Source of the DNA: Chrysemys picta bellii
Taxonomy: Eukaryota; Chordata; Testudines; Emydidae
Length of the DNA: 64,000 nucleotides
Assembly: GCF_011386835.1 (NCBI RefSeq)
Contig: NC_088791.1
Span: 12,772,998 to 12,836,997, forward strand
Direction: 5' to 3'
Shown piece after piece: positions 34,246 to 45,379 of the stretch. A program made the position numbers and the translations under genes. A model generated the notes under the pieces. The model saw nothing but the letters and a program-made list of their open reading frames with translations, had not been told where the DNA came from and ran no database searches. How positions within the stretch are numbered: position 1 is the stretch's first letter; the number at the start of each line of letters is the position of its first letter.

Positions 34246-34333
34246 GCCAGATCCTAAGCTAGCGTAAATCAGAATCACTCCATTGAAGGCTGTAGAGTCA
34301 TGCCAATTTACACCATCTGAGAATCTGGCCCTT
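34246..34333. repeat. Palindromic MITE-like repeat
   Basis: GGGCCAGATCCTAAGCTAGC opens it and ATCTGAGAATCTGGCCC closes it. The inner GTAAATCA and AATTTACAC are also paired. It is an old, widespread-looking non-coding palindrome. Confidence 0.55.
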
Positions 34334-34519
34334 TTTAAAAGAGTCACACATAATGCACTTCACTAGGAAAGTGTTTTATTTTCTTATTTACAGGAACCTC
34401 TGATTGCCACTACCTAGTACAATGGGTTTTGTTGGACACTAAGTTCACACTAGTTAGACACTAGTTCACAAAGGTATTTAGGCTCCAACTTCTATTGCTT
34501 TCAGTAAAGCTGGGCCTAA

Positions 34520-34635
34520 GATCCTCAGGGCAAGGTCTGTCTTTTTGTTCTGTGTTTGTACAGCACCTAGCACAACAGCCCATAACTGGGGTCCCTAGGC
34601 ACTACCAGAATACTAATAGATAATAAATAATAAGT
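34520..34635 (+). mobile_element. MIR-type SINE tail
   Basis: GGGCAAGGTCTGTC, GTTTGTACAGCACCTAGCAC and a final AATAAATAATAAG tract. Confidence 0.6.
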
Positions 34636-34639
34636 ACTG

Positions 34640-36340
34640 GGGGCTTTTAAATGGATGAAAACGGGAAAATGTTAGTCAGTTACATAAAACCATTTGCTTC
34701 AGTAAGGGTGCTCTCTTGGCTTCCGAGCTAGGGGTGGTGAATGTCAACACGTTAAAGCCCCTGGCGAGGCTACTAATATCCTGTCTGACACAGAGCCAAA
34801 AAATTCTCAGAATTACATGCCTTGAACTGAGGAAATCCTGTAAAACATGGTCTCTGATGCGATTGTTTTGAAATCTGAGCTAGCGAGAGGGTAACCCAGA
34901 TGGCAGGGCTGAACGAAGGCGCGAGATGTCGGCAGGAAGAACAAGCCATATCAGATATGAGTGCAAGCTGGCGTGTGAAAAGAGGCGATGTACAGCGAGT
35001 TGTCATTAACCACCTGTGGCCCCAGTGAAACCCCAACTTTCCAAGCGCTATAAGAACGATTTACAAGGGAGGCTGCTTTTGAAATTGCTTGCTATTGGAA
35101 GCAAGGAGAAAAAGCTTATTATCTTCTAAGAATACAGGAAGCCCTTTGCAGTGAAAGATAAGTACAGAAGCTTTGGAAGACAACGAACATGGGGCCAGAA
35201 CAGCAAAATATATAATAGGACAGGAGCACTGAGAACACAATGCTCTATCTAACACAATGCCACTCCTTTATTTTGCACAGATGCCTCCAGCCACCACTTC
35301 TGGTGTTTCAGATCAGATCTGGGCAAGCCTAAACCTTTGGCCCAATCCTAGTGCTAAGCATTATTCTTTCTACTGCTGCTACTCAGATATAATTCTCCCT
35401 GGGTGTGCAAGTGAGGATGCAGGATCGAGTCCACTGTGTATATTCAGTGGCGGTTGGATGAGCAGACATACAATCCATTGCATGGAACATGAGGTTACGG
35501 CATGTAGGCAAATGAGGGATGTCACTCCTCAATTTATACTTTTTAGGTGTAAATATTTCCAAACCATGGAATCCTGCTCCAATGGAAGTGAATGGGAAAA
35601 CTCTTATTAGGCCGCAAATGAACAACTGGTTTTCTCACTCACTGCTTTCTCGGTCACCAAAGGTGTGTAAACAATGCCAGGTCCACGGGAGCTCTTTGGA
35701 AATACCAAGCAGAAGAATAAATATGAATTTAGGAATCTACCTTTAGGCTTCCATCCTTGACGATCTTGAACCTTTTGCCCCTGGTTGTGATCTTATAGCC
35801 CCAATCACCGCACCACTTTACCAGGGGACTAACTCTGGCCCTAGTGCTCCTGTGCTACTTCCAGAGGAGATCGCCAAATGCTTGTGAAAAGTGGGTGTGT
35901 GTCATTATCCCCATTTTCCAGATGGGGAAAGTGAGGCACAGAAAATTACTTTCAGTCATGGGTGCCTAAAATTCCATGTTCAGGCAATTAAATAAGTGGC
36001 CTGTTTTTTCAGAAATGTGGAACAGTCCTAACTCTAAATGAACTTAGCAGGGACTGAAAATATAGGCATACGTGTCTACAGAATCTGCCAGGGACCAGAA
36101 CACTAGAGGGACAGGCTGACTGGCCCAGACAGAGGCTAGGCCTCAGAGCTGGGGTCAGGAACCAAGCAGGCGAACGAGGATGGGAACAGGCGTGACTGCA
36201 GCTGCAGGCATAAGCATTGAGCAGCCGCTGGCTTGGCCCTGCTGCTGGGCTTAAGATCAGGTCTGGTGATGCCTCTCAGCCAATCCAGGGGTACTGGTCA
36301 GAGTGTTCAACTGTAGGTCAGCTAGCTGGTCCCAGGTTCG
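34640..36340. other. Intergenic DNA with one MIR scrap
   Basis: A reverse MIR scrap lies at about 35905-35955 (CCCCATTTTCCAGATGGGGA, GTGAGGCACAGA). Open frames at 34773-35036 and 35257-35610 have no recognisable domain and were not called. Confidence 0.35.
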
Positions 36341-36344
36341 ACCG

Positions 36345-36480
36345 CAGGCCCTGACTCCTGACAGGGGCCTTGGACTGTGAGATCCCTTGGGAAGGGATGG
36401 TCTGTTGTCATGTGTATGTCCAGCGCCTAGCACAATGGGGCCCAGCTCTTGGGTAAGGACCCTAGGTGCTACAAATCTTA
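36345..36480 (+). mobile_element. MIR-type SINE tail
   Basis: TGTATGTCCAGCGCCTAGCA, then CAATGGGGCCCAG and CCCTAGGTGCTACAAATC. Confidence 0.5.
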
Positions 36481-36781
36481 ATACCTGAGCACTCCCAGGA
36501 TTGATACCAACAACAGAACTGAACCAGTGGTGAAAACTGTAGAAAATCTGTGGCCTAGTATAGACACCCCATAACATCTTCCAGGGCAGATCAAACTTCC
36601 ATTACTAACAAACCCATTTTTCCCACTTTTGCTGGTCACTTTTACATCTTTCCCATTGTCTGCTGCAAGAGATGCTGCCCTCACGATGTAGACAGACCTA
36701 CTGCGGCTTAGTTTGTCCGGCTAAACTGGGACTCATTCCTCCTTTAATCCCATTCGCTTCAGCAAGGTGTGAGCTGGAGAT

Positions 36782-37607
36782 AAGGTTGCAGGTGTCCGGT
36801 TTTCAACATGGTAGCTCCAGTCAGCACCGCTAACTGGGCCATTAAAAGTCCAGTTGGGGCGGGGCTGGCAGGGAAGCAGCCAGCGTGTTCCTCCATCTCC
36901 TCAGTGTAGGGGGGGTCACGGGGGCTCCATGCACTGCCCCTGCCCTGAGTGCCGGATCCACAGCTCCCATTGGTCAGGAACCATGGCCAATGGGAGTAGT
37001 CGGGGCGGCACCTGCAGTCAAGGGCAGTGCGCAGAGCCACCTGGCTGTGCCTACACCTAGGAGCCAGAGGGACATGCCAGTTGCTTCCCTGGACCCGCCT
37101 GATGTCAGCACTGCCCGGAGTCTGCACCCTGAACCCTCTCCTGCACCCCAACCCCCTTCCCCAGCCCTGAGCCCCCTCCCGCACCCAAACTCCCTCCCAG
37201 ATCCTGAACCCCATCCCACACCCCAACCCCCTGCCTCGGCCCAGAGCCCCATCCCACACCCCGAATCCCTCAGCTCCATCCCCCAGCTTGGAGCCCCCTC
37301 CTGCACCCCAAACCCCTCATCCTTGTACCCACACCAGAGCCTGTACCCCCAGCTGGAGCCCTCACCCCCTCCTATACCCCAACCCCCTGCCCCAGCCCGG
37401 TGAAAATGAGCAAGTGAGTGAGGGTGGGGGAGAGTGAGCAATGGAAAGAGGGGGGATGGAGTGAATGTGGGGCGGGGCCTTGGAGAAGGGGCAGGGCAGG
37501 GGCGTGGCCTCAGAGAAGGAGTGGGGCAGGGGCGGGGCCTCAGGGAAGAGGCAGGAGGCGAGGCAAGGATGTTCGGTTTTGTGCGATTAGAGAGTTGGCA
37601 ACCCTCG
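36782..37607. mobile_element. Non-autonomous DNA element with AGGGTTGCC-type ends
   Basis: The left end AAGGTTGCAGGTGTCCGGTT and right end GAGAGTTGGCAACCCTCG form short inverted ends. Flanks CTGGAGAT (36774-36781) and ATGGAGAT (37608-37615) match at seven of eight bases. The middle contains a C-rich array with CACACCCCAACCCCCTGCC-type units (about 37130-37400) that creates spurious open frames. The family is probably hAT. Confidence 0.55.
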
Positions 37608-37615
37608 ATGGAGAT

Positions 37616-38260
37616 GATTTATTATTTGCTTTTCGGAAACAGCCACAATGTGCTCAGTGTTTTCCAAACTAAAAAGCCACCATCCTGCTCCAGGGCTTCC
37701 ACTGTAAAGACAGACAGAAGTTAGAAGGAAAGAGGACAACATGTAAGTCAAGTGCTCAAGGTGGAGCTTGGCCACATCTTGACAATTGAGGTCAACTTTA
37801 AAAAAAAATCCTTTTTTACTGTTAGTTATTTATCAGCTGATAAATATGCCTTCGTAGGCATCAGAGCAGACCTGAATCTCCAGGTAGGACCTAAATGCAG
37901 AAAGGGAAGGAGCCTTGTTGGTGTGATGTGGAAAGAAGTGATGATAGGGGGCATTTGGGGTCACATCCCCTCCCCGATTGCTCGGTCACATGGTGTGGCC
38001 AGAACCCCTCCTATGGGGCAGCTGAACCAGTGAGCTGCACCAGGCAAGGAGAGGCAGAGGTGGGAGGAACAGATGGGAACTGCAGGGAGGAGCTGCAACT
38101 TTCCGGGGGGGCATCGCTTTCTGGGAGGGGGTCTGATCGAGCTATTCCAGAGTTGTCCTCTCCCCCCGCGTATGAGCAGGCATGGGTCACCTCTGGCTGC
38201 AGAAAGATATTCGGTGCAAAGAGGGCAGCATGGAGATCGTGTGAGAAAGTGACAAATGGG
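37616..38260. other. Intergenic DNA, no gene seen
   Basis: Nothing recognised; open frames at 37895-38332 overlap on both strands without domain support. Confidence 0.35.
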
Positions 38261-38261
38261 T

Positions 38262-38725
38262 GTGTAACACTGACAGAGGCCAGTTGTCATTGGGTGGGAT
38301 TGAACCTGGGGCTACTGGAGCTTAGTGCATGAGTCTCTACTTCATGAGCTAAAAGCCACATGCCTCTTAGCTAAGGCCAGGACCAGCTCCTGGGTTTTTG
38401 CAGCCTCAAGTGGCGGAGGGGGGAAAGCCGCGATCGCAATCGGCAGCACTCCAGTGGCAGCTCCATCGCGCCGCTTTCTTCTTCGGCGGGAATTCGGCAG
38501 CAGGTGCTTCCCTCCGAGTGGGACCCACCGCCGAATTGCCGCCGAACAGCCTGACGTGCCGCCCCTTCCCCTTGGCCGCCGCAAGCACCTGCTTGCTGGG
38601 CTGGTGCCTGGAGCCGGCCCTGGCTAAGGCTGAAGCAGACTCATTAATCGCTAAGTGGTCTCGGTGCCACTAGATGGGCCAGAGCACCATACCCAGGAGG
38701 TGTGTGGGTTACAGGTGCATGAGGC
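38262..38725 (-). mobile_element. tRNA-derived SINE (reverse), split by a hAT element
   Basis: The minus strand has a B-box-like AGGTTCAATCCCACCC (38299-38316) and an A-box-like part before it. Sequence on the left stops at GCTAAGGC (38370-38377) and continues from GCTAAGGC (38623-38630) after the inserted element. The head has TAGCTCATGAAGTAGAGACT, unlike the other SINE family. Confidence 0.5.
38378..38622. mobile_element. Non-autonomous hAT element, copy 1
   Basis: Ends CAGGACCAGCTCCTGG and GCCTGGAGCCGGCCCTG are inverted. A perfect 8-bp target duplication, GCTAAGGC, is present on both sides. The 245-bp unit shares its right end with the element at 47139-47680 (TGCTTGCTGGGCTGGTGCC). No transposase. 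Confidence 0.85.
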
Positions 38726-38729
38726 TGGC

Positions 38730-39085
38730 ATCGCTGAAGTGGAAAGGCTAGACAAGGGTGGATAATTGAAAGGGGCAGAGGGTTGAAGGCAATGCAGGAA
38801 GCTTGTGTGATGCTGGCAGGCCAGGTGCCAACTCAGGCCAACATCCCACAGGCCTCAATGAAATATTGACAAATACGTAGCTGAAATCAGTCTGGCTTGC
38901 CTGCGTGTTACTATTGTTAAACTAGGTATTAGAATTGTAAGGATGTGTTTAGACTTTATTGTATGCTTGTGAGTTGCTGCCTGCATTAATCTCACTTATG
39001 GCCTCTGCATCCCATATTGTAAGGCAATATTGAGTGTTTGCATTGTAAGCCTCTGTAACTGTTAATCACCAGACAGGAGAGAGAC
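38730..39085. other. Intergenic DNA, no gene seen
   Basis: Nothing recognised. Confidence 0.4.
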
Positions 39086-39097
39086 ATTAAGTAGTGT

Positions 39098-40596
39098 TCA
39101 GAGTAGCAGCCGTGTTAGTCTGTATCCGCAAAAAGAAGAACAGGAGGACTTGTGGCACCTTAGAGACTAACAAATTTATTAGAGCATAAGCTTTCGTGGA
39201 CTATAGCCCACTTCTTCGGATGCATATAGAATGGAACATATATTGAGGAGATATATATACACACATACAGAGAGCATAAACAGGTGGGAGTTGTCTTACC
39301 ACCTCTGAGAGGCCAATTAATTAAGAGAAAAAAACTTTTGAAGTGATAATCAAGCTAGCCCAGCACAGACAGACAGATAACAAGTGTGAGAATACTTACA
39401 AGGGGAGATAGATTTCAATGTTTGTAATGGCCCAACCATTCCCAGTCCTTATTTAAACCGGAGTTGATTGTGTCTAGTTTGCATATCAATTCTAGCTCAG
39501 CAGTTTCCGCATTTGCTCCAATCCCTCGGATAGAGACAAGCACCTACAAGATCTCTATCAAGCATTCTTAAAACTACAATACCCACCTGCTGAAGTGAAA
39601 AAACAGATTGACAGAGCCAGACGAGTACCCAGAAGTCACCTCCTACAAGACAGGCCCAACAAAGAAAATAACAGAACACCACTAGCTGTCACCTTCAGCC
39701 CCCAACTAAAACCTCTCCAGCGCATCATCAGAGATCTACAACCTATCCTGAAAGATGATCCTTTACTCTCACAGATCTTGGGAGACAGACCTGTCCTCGC
39801 TTACAGACAACCCCCCAACCTAAAGCAAATACTCACCAGCAACCACACATCACTGAACAAAACCACTAACCCAGGAACCTATCCTTGTAACAAACCCCGA
39901 TGTCAACTCTGTCCACATATCTATTCCAGTGACATCATCATAGGTCCTAATCACATCAGCCATACCATCAGGGGCTCGTTCACCTGCACATCTACCAATG
40001 TGATATATGCCATCATGTGCCAGCAATGCCCCTCTGCCATGTACATTGGCCAAACCGGACAGTCTCTACGCAAAAGAATTAATGGACACAAATCTGACAT
40101 CAGGAATCAAAATACTCAAAAACCAGTGGGAGAACACTTTAACCTGTCTGGTCATTCAGTGACAGACCTGCGGGTGGCTATATTACAACAGAAAAACTTC
40201 AAAAACAGACTCCAACGAGAAACTGCTGAGCTAGAATTGATATGCAAACTAGACACAATCAACTCCGGTTTAAATAAGGACTGGGAATGGTTGGGCCATT
40301 ACAAACATTGAAATCTATCTCCCCTTGTAAGTATTCTCACACTTGTTATCTGTCTGTCTGTGCTGGGCTAGCTTGATTATCACTTCAAAAGTTTTTTTCT
40401 CTTAATTAATTGGCCTCTCAGAGGTGGTAAGACAACTCCCACCTGTTTATGCTCTCTGTATGTGTGTATATATATCTCCTCAATATATGTTCCATTCTAT
40501 ATGCATCCGAAGAAGTGGGCTATAGTCCACGAAAGCTTATGCTCTAATAAATTTGTTAGTCTCTAAGGTGCCACAAGTCCTCCTGTTCTTCTTTTT
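39098..40596. mobile_element. Penelope-like retroelement insertion with long inverted repeats
   Basis: A 1499-bp insertion flanked by a perfect 12-bp target duplication ATTAAGTAGTGT (39086-39097 and 40597-40608). Arms 39130-39507 and 40219-40596 are each 378 bp. By eye they are perfect reverse complements, separated by 711 bp. The left end has an extra 32-bp tail (39098-39129: TCAGAGTAGCAGCCGTGTTA...) missing on the right. The right part carries the 3' end of a Penelope-like ORF, and the left arm is an inverted copy of that 3' end. Such inverted pseudo-LTR layouts with a one-sided tail are known for Penelope-like elements. The perfect arms suggest a recent event. Confidence 0.9.
39508..40311 (+). 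CDS. Penelope-like ORF, C-terminal part with GIY-YIG endonuclease
   Basis: An open frame of 267 residues begins exactly where the left inverted arm ends, so it is a 5'-truncated ORF and no true start is present. Its early part corresponds to the RT-to-endonuclease linker (SNPSDRDKHLQDLYQAFLKL). From GTG at 39595 as residue 1, a Cys cluster lies at 98, 103 and 106 (PCNKPRCQLC). A second Cys pair, CQQC, at 142-145 precedes the GIY-YIG module. The first half is worn or divergent (NVIYAIM), followed by YIGQT at 150-154, RKRINGH at 159-165 and GEHFNLSGH at 179-187. Glu-rich RETAELELI near 208-216 may hold the catalytic Glu. The last 30 codons lie in the right arm. RT is absent, so it cannot move alone. 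In complete elements this domain nicks DNA for target-primed reverse transcription. Confidence 0.85.
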   Translation, partial: RICSNPSDRDKHLQDLYQAFLKLQYPPAEVKKQIDRARRVPRSHLLQDRPNKENNRTPLAVTFSPQLKPLQRIIRDLQPILKDDPLLSQILGDRPVLAYRQPPNLKQILTSNHTSLNKTTNPGTYPCNKPRCQLCPHIYSSDIIIGPNHISHTIRGSFTCTSTNVIYAIMCQQCPSAMYIGQTGQSLRKRINGHKSDIRNQNTQKPVGEHFNLSGHSVTDLRVAILQQKNFKNRLQRETAELELICKLDTINSGLNKDWEWLGHYKH

Positions 40597-40672
40597 ATTA
40601 AGTAGTGTGAAATGTTGGTCTCCAACAGGTGTTACGTCCTGCCTGACAAGGAAGGCCCATCGACACCAGACA

Positions 40673-41125
40673 GACTAGAGCAGGGGTGGGCAAACTTTTT
40701 GGCCTGAGGGCCGCATCAGGTTTCGGAAAATGTATGGAGGGCCGGTTAGGGGAGGGGGTCGTGGCCTGGCCCCCACCCCCTATCTGCCCCCCCCCCCCCG
40801 GACTCCTGCCCAATCCACCACCACCCCTGCTCCCTGTCCCCTGACCGCCCCCAGAACCCCTGCCCCTGACTGCCCCTCACTGCCCCATCCAACCCCTCCT
40901 CTCATTCCTGACGGCCCCCCCCGGGACCCCTGCTCCGTCCAACTACCCCTTCTCCCTGACCGCCCCTGAAGCCCCTGCCCCCCACCACCCCATCCAATCC
41001 CTCCTCTCATTCCTGACGGCCCCCCCGGGACCCCTGCCCCATTCAACCACCCCTTCTCCCTGTCCCCTGACTGCCCCCAGAACCCCTGCCCCTCACTGCT
41101 CCATCCAACCCCTCCTCTCATTCCT
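40673..41125. mobile_element. hAT-like left end followed by C-rich minisatellite
   Basis: CAGGGGTGGGCAAACTTTTT at 40681 is a typical hAT-type end, preceded by GACTAGAG (40673-40680) as the presumed target copy. From about 40775 the sequence is a C-rich tandem array (CCCTCCTCTCATTCCTGACG units). The right terminal repeat was not found. Open frames in the array are artefacts. Confidence 0.55.
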
Positions 41126-41129
41126 TGCT

Positions 41130-41578
41130 TATCATAGAAGCTTCTATTACTTTTTGAAACTTAAGACTGGAACATATTTGGGCGTATATGTTTACCCGCT
41201 TAAAACTGTAAATAACTCATTTCCTTTTCCTATATAACAAATCTTTAGATAGCTTATTATAGGATTGGCTACAAACATTGTCTTTGGTGTGAGATCTAAA
41301 GTGCAATTGACTTGTCTTTTGCAACTGAATATTGCTGTGATACCTGGAGTAAGGGATCATCTATCACAAAGGCAGGCTTCCTTGGGCGACAAGACTGATT
41401 GAAATACCCCAGGGGTCTCTCTGTTATAGCGCCTGAGGAGTTTACACTTGATAATTAGTTGGTGAAAGCTCAGTATAGAGCTCACAAGCAGTTTGGGGCT
41501 TGTGCCCTGGTTCTTAACAGCCTGCTCATGGTCTTGAGCCACTACATGACAGCTTAACTCTGGGGAAGGGGGGGGGGG
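41130..41578. other. Intergenic DNA, no gene seen
   Basis: Nothing recognised. Confidence 0.4.
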
Positions 41579-41579
41579 T

Positions 41580-41812
41580 GCAGAGAAATTCGAGGCGTGC
41601 AACTCAGAAGACCTGGGTTTTATTTCCAGCTCTGCCTCTGGCCTGCTGGGTGACATTGGGAAAGTCACTTCCCCTCTCTGTGCCTCAGTTTCTCCACCTG
41701 TAAAATGGGGATGATGACAGGGACTTCCTTTGTAAAGTGCGGTCAGATCTCCTGATGAAAAGCCACTGTATACGATCTAGGTAGCAGTGGTATATTATTT
41801 ATTATTATGGTC
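41580..41812 (+). mobile_element. MIR-like SINE
   Basis: A good MIR core: CTGGCCTGCTGGGTGACATT, AAGTCACTTCCCCTCTCTGT, GCCTCAGTTTCTCCACCTGT, AAAATGGGGATGATGA, followed by TTATTTATTATTATGG. Confidence 0.7.
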
Positions 41813-41814
41813 GA

Positions 41815-42540
41815 AATGATGAGCAAGCAAGATGATCTTAGTTGCTGGTTTTTGCATGGGCCATGTGCCTGGCAGGGCAGCCAGACAGAAGGCTGCTGCA
41901 GTGGGCTGAGTCAGGAAACGTCTGAATGAGAGAACTGCAGGTGGGGATGGAAAGAGACGTAGAGACCTGATATATGTTGTGATGAAGGAGCAGGCTTTGG
42001 AGATAGCCTGGATGTGTTGGGCAAAGGAAAGGGAGGAGTGAAACATAATCACAGACTTGAGTGAAGCAGAGGACGGCGCAGCTGACATTATTACGCACAG
42101 ACTTCTTGTTTAAAAGAAACAAACAGGCAAGGAAACTGAAAGCAAAAAGGAATCCTGTCTCTCGGCCATGGGCTCTAACCCCTAGCTAGGCCACACCTCC
42201 TAGCCTAGTGAAAAGCCTTGAGGCTCAACGACTCTGAGGGGCCGACAGCTTTCTGTGCCCAAGAAACCATTGCTTTTGGTTGGGGGATTTCTGCCTATGA
42301 AGGACTCATCACTGGGACATAAGCTGCCCTCAGTGCAGAAAAAGACAGCAGTCCATCTGCTCCACACTAGAAAGTTTTACTGGCAAATTTTTCCTTCCGT
42401 CGGCACTGCCATGCGTGCATCCACACTCCGTTTGGATTCCTGCCCACACACCCCTCAGCTTTTGCTGGCACGGTGAAACCAGCTTGCCGAGTGACCGAAA
42501 TCCTGTAGCCGGCCTCTATAGTCCGACCAGCATATGAAAG
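41815..42540. other. Intergenic DNA, MITE scrap only
   Basis: A decayed MITE-like piece (CCACACTAGAAAGTTTTACTGG) lies at 42361-42480. No gene. Confidence 0.35.
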
Positions 42541-42559
42541 GGCCATCTCAGGGCTCCCC

Positions 42560-42905
42560 CTTGTGGCATGACACAGCCCTCAGCTCCCTCTTCCAGCTCT
42601 TGCATGAACTCATCTTGGTGTCTGTGAGCTACGGGGCTGGGGTGAGCTTGGCGCACAACTCTAGGAATGTGGCTTTCTGCATCCAGAAGTTCCGGAGCCG
42701 CTGCTGAGCATCCCAGGTTTGCACCAGGACCCGGTCCCGCTACCCAATGCTCATACAGGCCCCAAACCACTGCTTCACTGTGGTTTCTCAGTGATTCCTT
42801 GCAGCAAGCGGGTCAGTTTTGTTCACGTCATCCTCCTCAGCATCCTCGCTGTATGTCCGGTTGGTGCTGTGCTTCCACAAATACAAGAGAGCGACTTGCC
42901 CTGTC
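42560..42905 (-). pseudogene. Harbinger-type transposase N-terminal fragment
   Basis: The minus strand reads TWDAQQRLRNFWMQKATFLE followed by LCAKLTPAP. This is the order I know from the N-terminal region of HARBI1-like transposases (WxxxQWLRNFRMRKATFxELC). Upstream, an acidic segment (YSEDAEEDD) precedes it. Stops and a frame break follow, and the DDE catalytic part is absent. Companion remains on the other strand are at 52655-53375. Confidence 0.5.
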
Positions 42906-42929
42906 CTTAAAATGGGCAAGAGACCTCTG

Positions 42930-43042
42930 ATCCCTTTCCTCTCTGGCACCCAGGAGATAGCACAGTTCAGGAACCTGGTACAACAAGTTTCTGCCCCCTC
43001 TTCCCTACCCCATACTATGTTTTAACTGTGCCAGAGAACTGT
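42930..43042 (+). repeat. 113-bp direct duplication, copy 1
   Basis: Identical, by eye, to 44903-45015 over all 113 bases (from ATCCCTTTCCTCTCTGGCAC to GTGCCAGAGAACTGT). Flanks differ at once on both sides. No known element ends mark it. Confidence 0.9.
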
Positions 43043-43099
43043 GACAGCGGCTAGGCAGCTCCGCTGAGACCGCTGCTGATGACCAGTAGTTTCCACGTA

Positions 43100-43272
43100 C
43101 TCCCCTGTCTGTCTGCCCATCTATTGTCTTGTCTTTTACTTAGATTGTCAGCTCTTCTGGGGCAGCGACTGTCTTTTTTTGTCCTGTGTTTGTACAGTGC
43201 CTAGCACACTGGGGGCCTAGGAGCTGAACTGGGGCTCCTAGTTCAGCTATAGTAATACAAATAATAAATAAT
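43100..43272 (+). mobile_element. MIR-type SINE tail
   Basis: TAGATTGTCAGCTCTTCTGG, GTTTGTACAGTGCCTAGCAC and terminal AATACAAATAATAAATAA. Confidence 0.6.
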
Positions 43273-43274
43273 TG

Positions 43275-44900
43275 CTAATGTTTTGAGGGGGAAGATTGAA
43301 AAATGGCACAAAAAAGAGTAGATTATGGGATGGAACAGAGGGATTTGTGGGTATTTGCCCCCAAACTCCCACAGTTCCCTGCGAGCGGTGTCCTGTAACA
43401 CATGGCAGCAGCCGCACGATACATCGCAAACATTTCCCAGGAGGCAGTGCATCAGAGGGTGGCGAGGGGACCCTGGGATGCCTGCTCACAGTGCCCTATG
43501 TCTTTGGCTGAGGCCAAGCTAATGCTGTGAGGACACATGGTCCATGCAAAAGCAGCCAGATGTGAACGCGTTCTGCTGAAATGCAGAACTTTTGCTGGTA
43601 AAACTGTCTAGTGTAGACAAGGCCTGGAAGTCTCTTCTTTTGTGTGTAAGAGCTGGTTTCTCTTTGGTGAGCATGGCTTACTGGCACATTTCAAAGGCAG
43701 AGGACCCCCAAGCAGAAGTCAGTGGCATCACTCCTAGCTCTGAATTCTTCAAAGGAACGTCAGGAGCTGCTCTCAGCAAAGAGAAACTGGTACTGAAAAA
43801 AAAAAAAACTAATTCTAACACCTTCGATTTAGGTTCCCCCTATACTGTACTAATGACCTATTTCCAACAGGACAGTTAAAACATGAATCACTCTTGCAGG
43901 ATAGATTGGACTGAACAGTTTTTTAACTGGTTTTGAACCATGCCAATTCCTGTGCTTTCATCACGAGTCTTGCAATCGTTGTGGTTTTTCTGAAAGCCCC
44001 AGCTCCAGGAGTCATGTGATTATATGAGATTGTAAGTGTGAAAGGGGGGCAATTTTATGAATTTGGCAAGGTGCCAGTTAGATTGTGAAACTGAAATCCA
44101 ACAAACTAGATTTCCCAGTTTGAGGCGTGTTAGACCCAATATTAGAATAGAATCTGATAGAATAACCGCACTTTTAGTGACTCCAGGGAGGGTCAGCCTA
44201 TTCATTTAACACTAGGTTCTTTTCAGGTCAGCTTTTATTTTGCACTACATTTCTCAGATCAGGACAGTTTGGTATACTGTTGATTGTATATTGAGGTGGG
44301 TCGGGGTGAACACGTAGTTAATTATCAGTTTTCTTTTTCAAAAATCATACGTTTCTAGCCCTCTAGAGATAAGCTTAATGGGACCTTAGTGAACCCTAAA
44401 GGCTCAGAAACCCAAACCCAAACCCAAACCAAATAAACCCCAAGTGTATTTTTATCACTATTTTTAAGCCAGTCTCATGGTTTTGGAAAGCCTGGGGTTG
44501 GCTGCAGCTGCAAGGTCGGTAGGATCTAAACGGGATCGACGTTAAGTGTTTAGTTAAAGGAGAGATCAGTGTAGATTAGGCTGGTGCAAAGGTACTGGCA
44601 TTTGTGTCCCCTGAATCCCACCCTGCACCCGTTCAGTCACATTGGGGCACATCACAGCCAACTAGTCTGTAATATGTGGCAGCTGCCAATGGCCTCCTAT
44701 GCTCATTACCAGGGCATAGGAAAGTCCCAGCTTCCCCCCTATGCTGGCTGCAGCAGGAGGGTGGAGTCTGAGCTCCACCACTCTTCTATGGCCTCTACAC
44801 AGGGGAGATCTTCCTGGGGCCAAATCTGCTTGGCTTAGCGCTGATTTGCACCAGTTGAGGGGTGCAAATCTGCTGGAGTGCAGCACAGCCTGTGGGGCCA
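43275..44900. other. Intergenic DNA with minor repeat scraps
   Basis: A MITE end (CTAGTGTAGACAAGGCCTGG) lies at 43608-43627. A possible hAT fragment with AAAGCCCCAGCTCCAGGAGT at 43996 resembles 62520-62690. No gene. Confidence 0.4.
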
Positions 44901-44902
44901 AA

Positions 44903-45015
44903 ATCCCTTTCCTCTCTGGCACCCAGGAGATAGCACAGTTCAGGAACCTGGTACAACAAGTTTCTGCCCCCTCTTCCCTACCCCATACTATGTTTTAACT
45001 GTGCCAGAGAACTGT
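44903..45015 (+). repeat. 113-bp direct duplication, copy 2
   Basis: Second copy of 42930-43042, offset 1973 bp, same orientation, no mismatch seen. Confidence 0.9.
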
Positions 45016-45379
45016 CTTGTTGTAGCCACATCCCAACCACAGCGCTGGTTATGGTGTAGACGGGACCAGAGAATCCCTTTATTTTATCAATATACATACA
45101 GTCAGCTTTGCTGTGGGTGGCTTGAGGTAAAGGGATTTTCTCTCTCTTTGGTTTTTAAGAGCTTTCCTTGTTTTATAAATGATGCAGCTCACACGCAAAG
45201 GGGCTCTTGATGACAAAACTGAGAGAGACCCAGGAGTATCACTGGGGTTTGAAGGATTTCTTGCCTCACTACTCACCAGCCTGGTAGAGGGACCCTTATG
45301 CATCACCAGCTTCCCTGCACCCCAAAATGACCTTCCCCGTCCAGCTTCCCCTGCCTGGCCCTCACATCCCTCTTCTCCA

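Noticed and set aside
34773..35036. Possible conserved minus-strand exon
   Set aside because: 87-residue frame without recognisable domain, acceptor or donor; left unannotated.
40730..41121. Pro-rich and Gly-rich open frames on both strands
   Set aside because: They lie in the C-rich tandem array after the hAT-like end at 40681.
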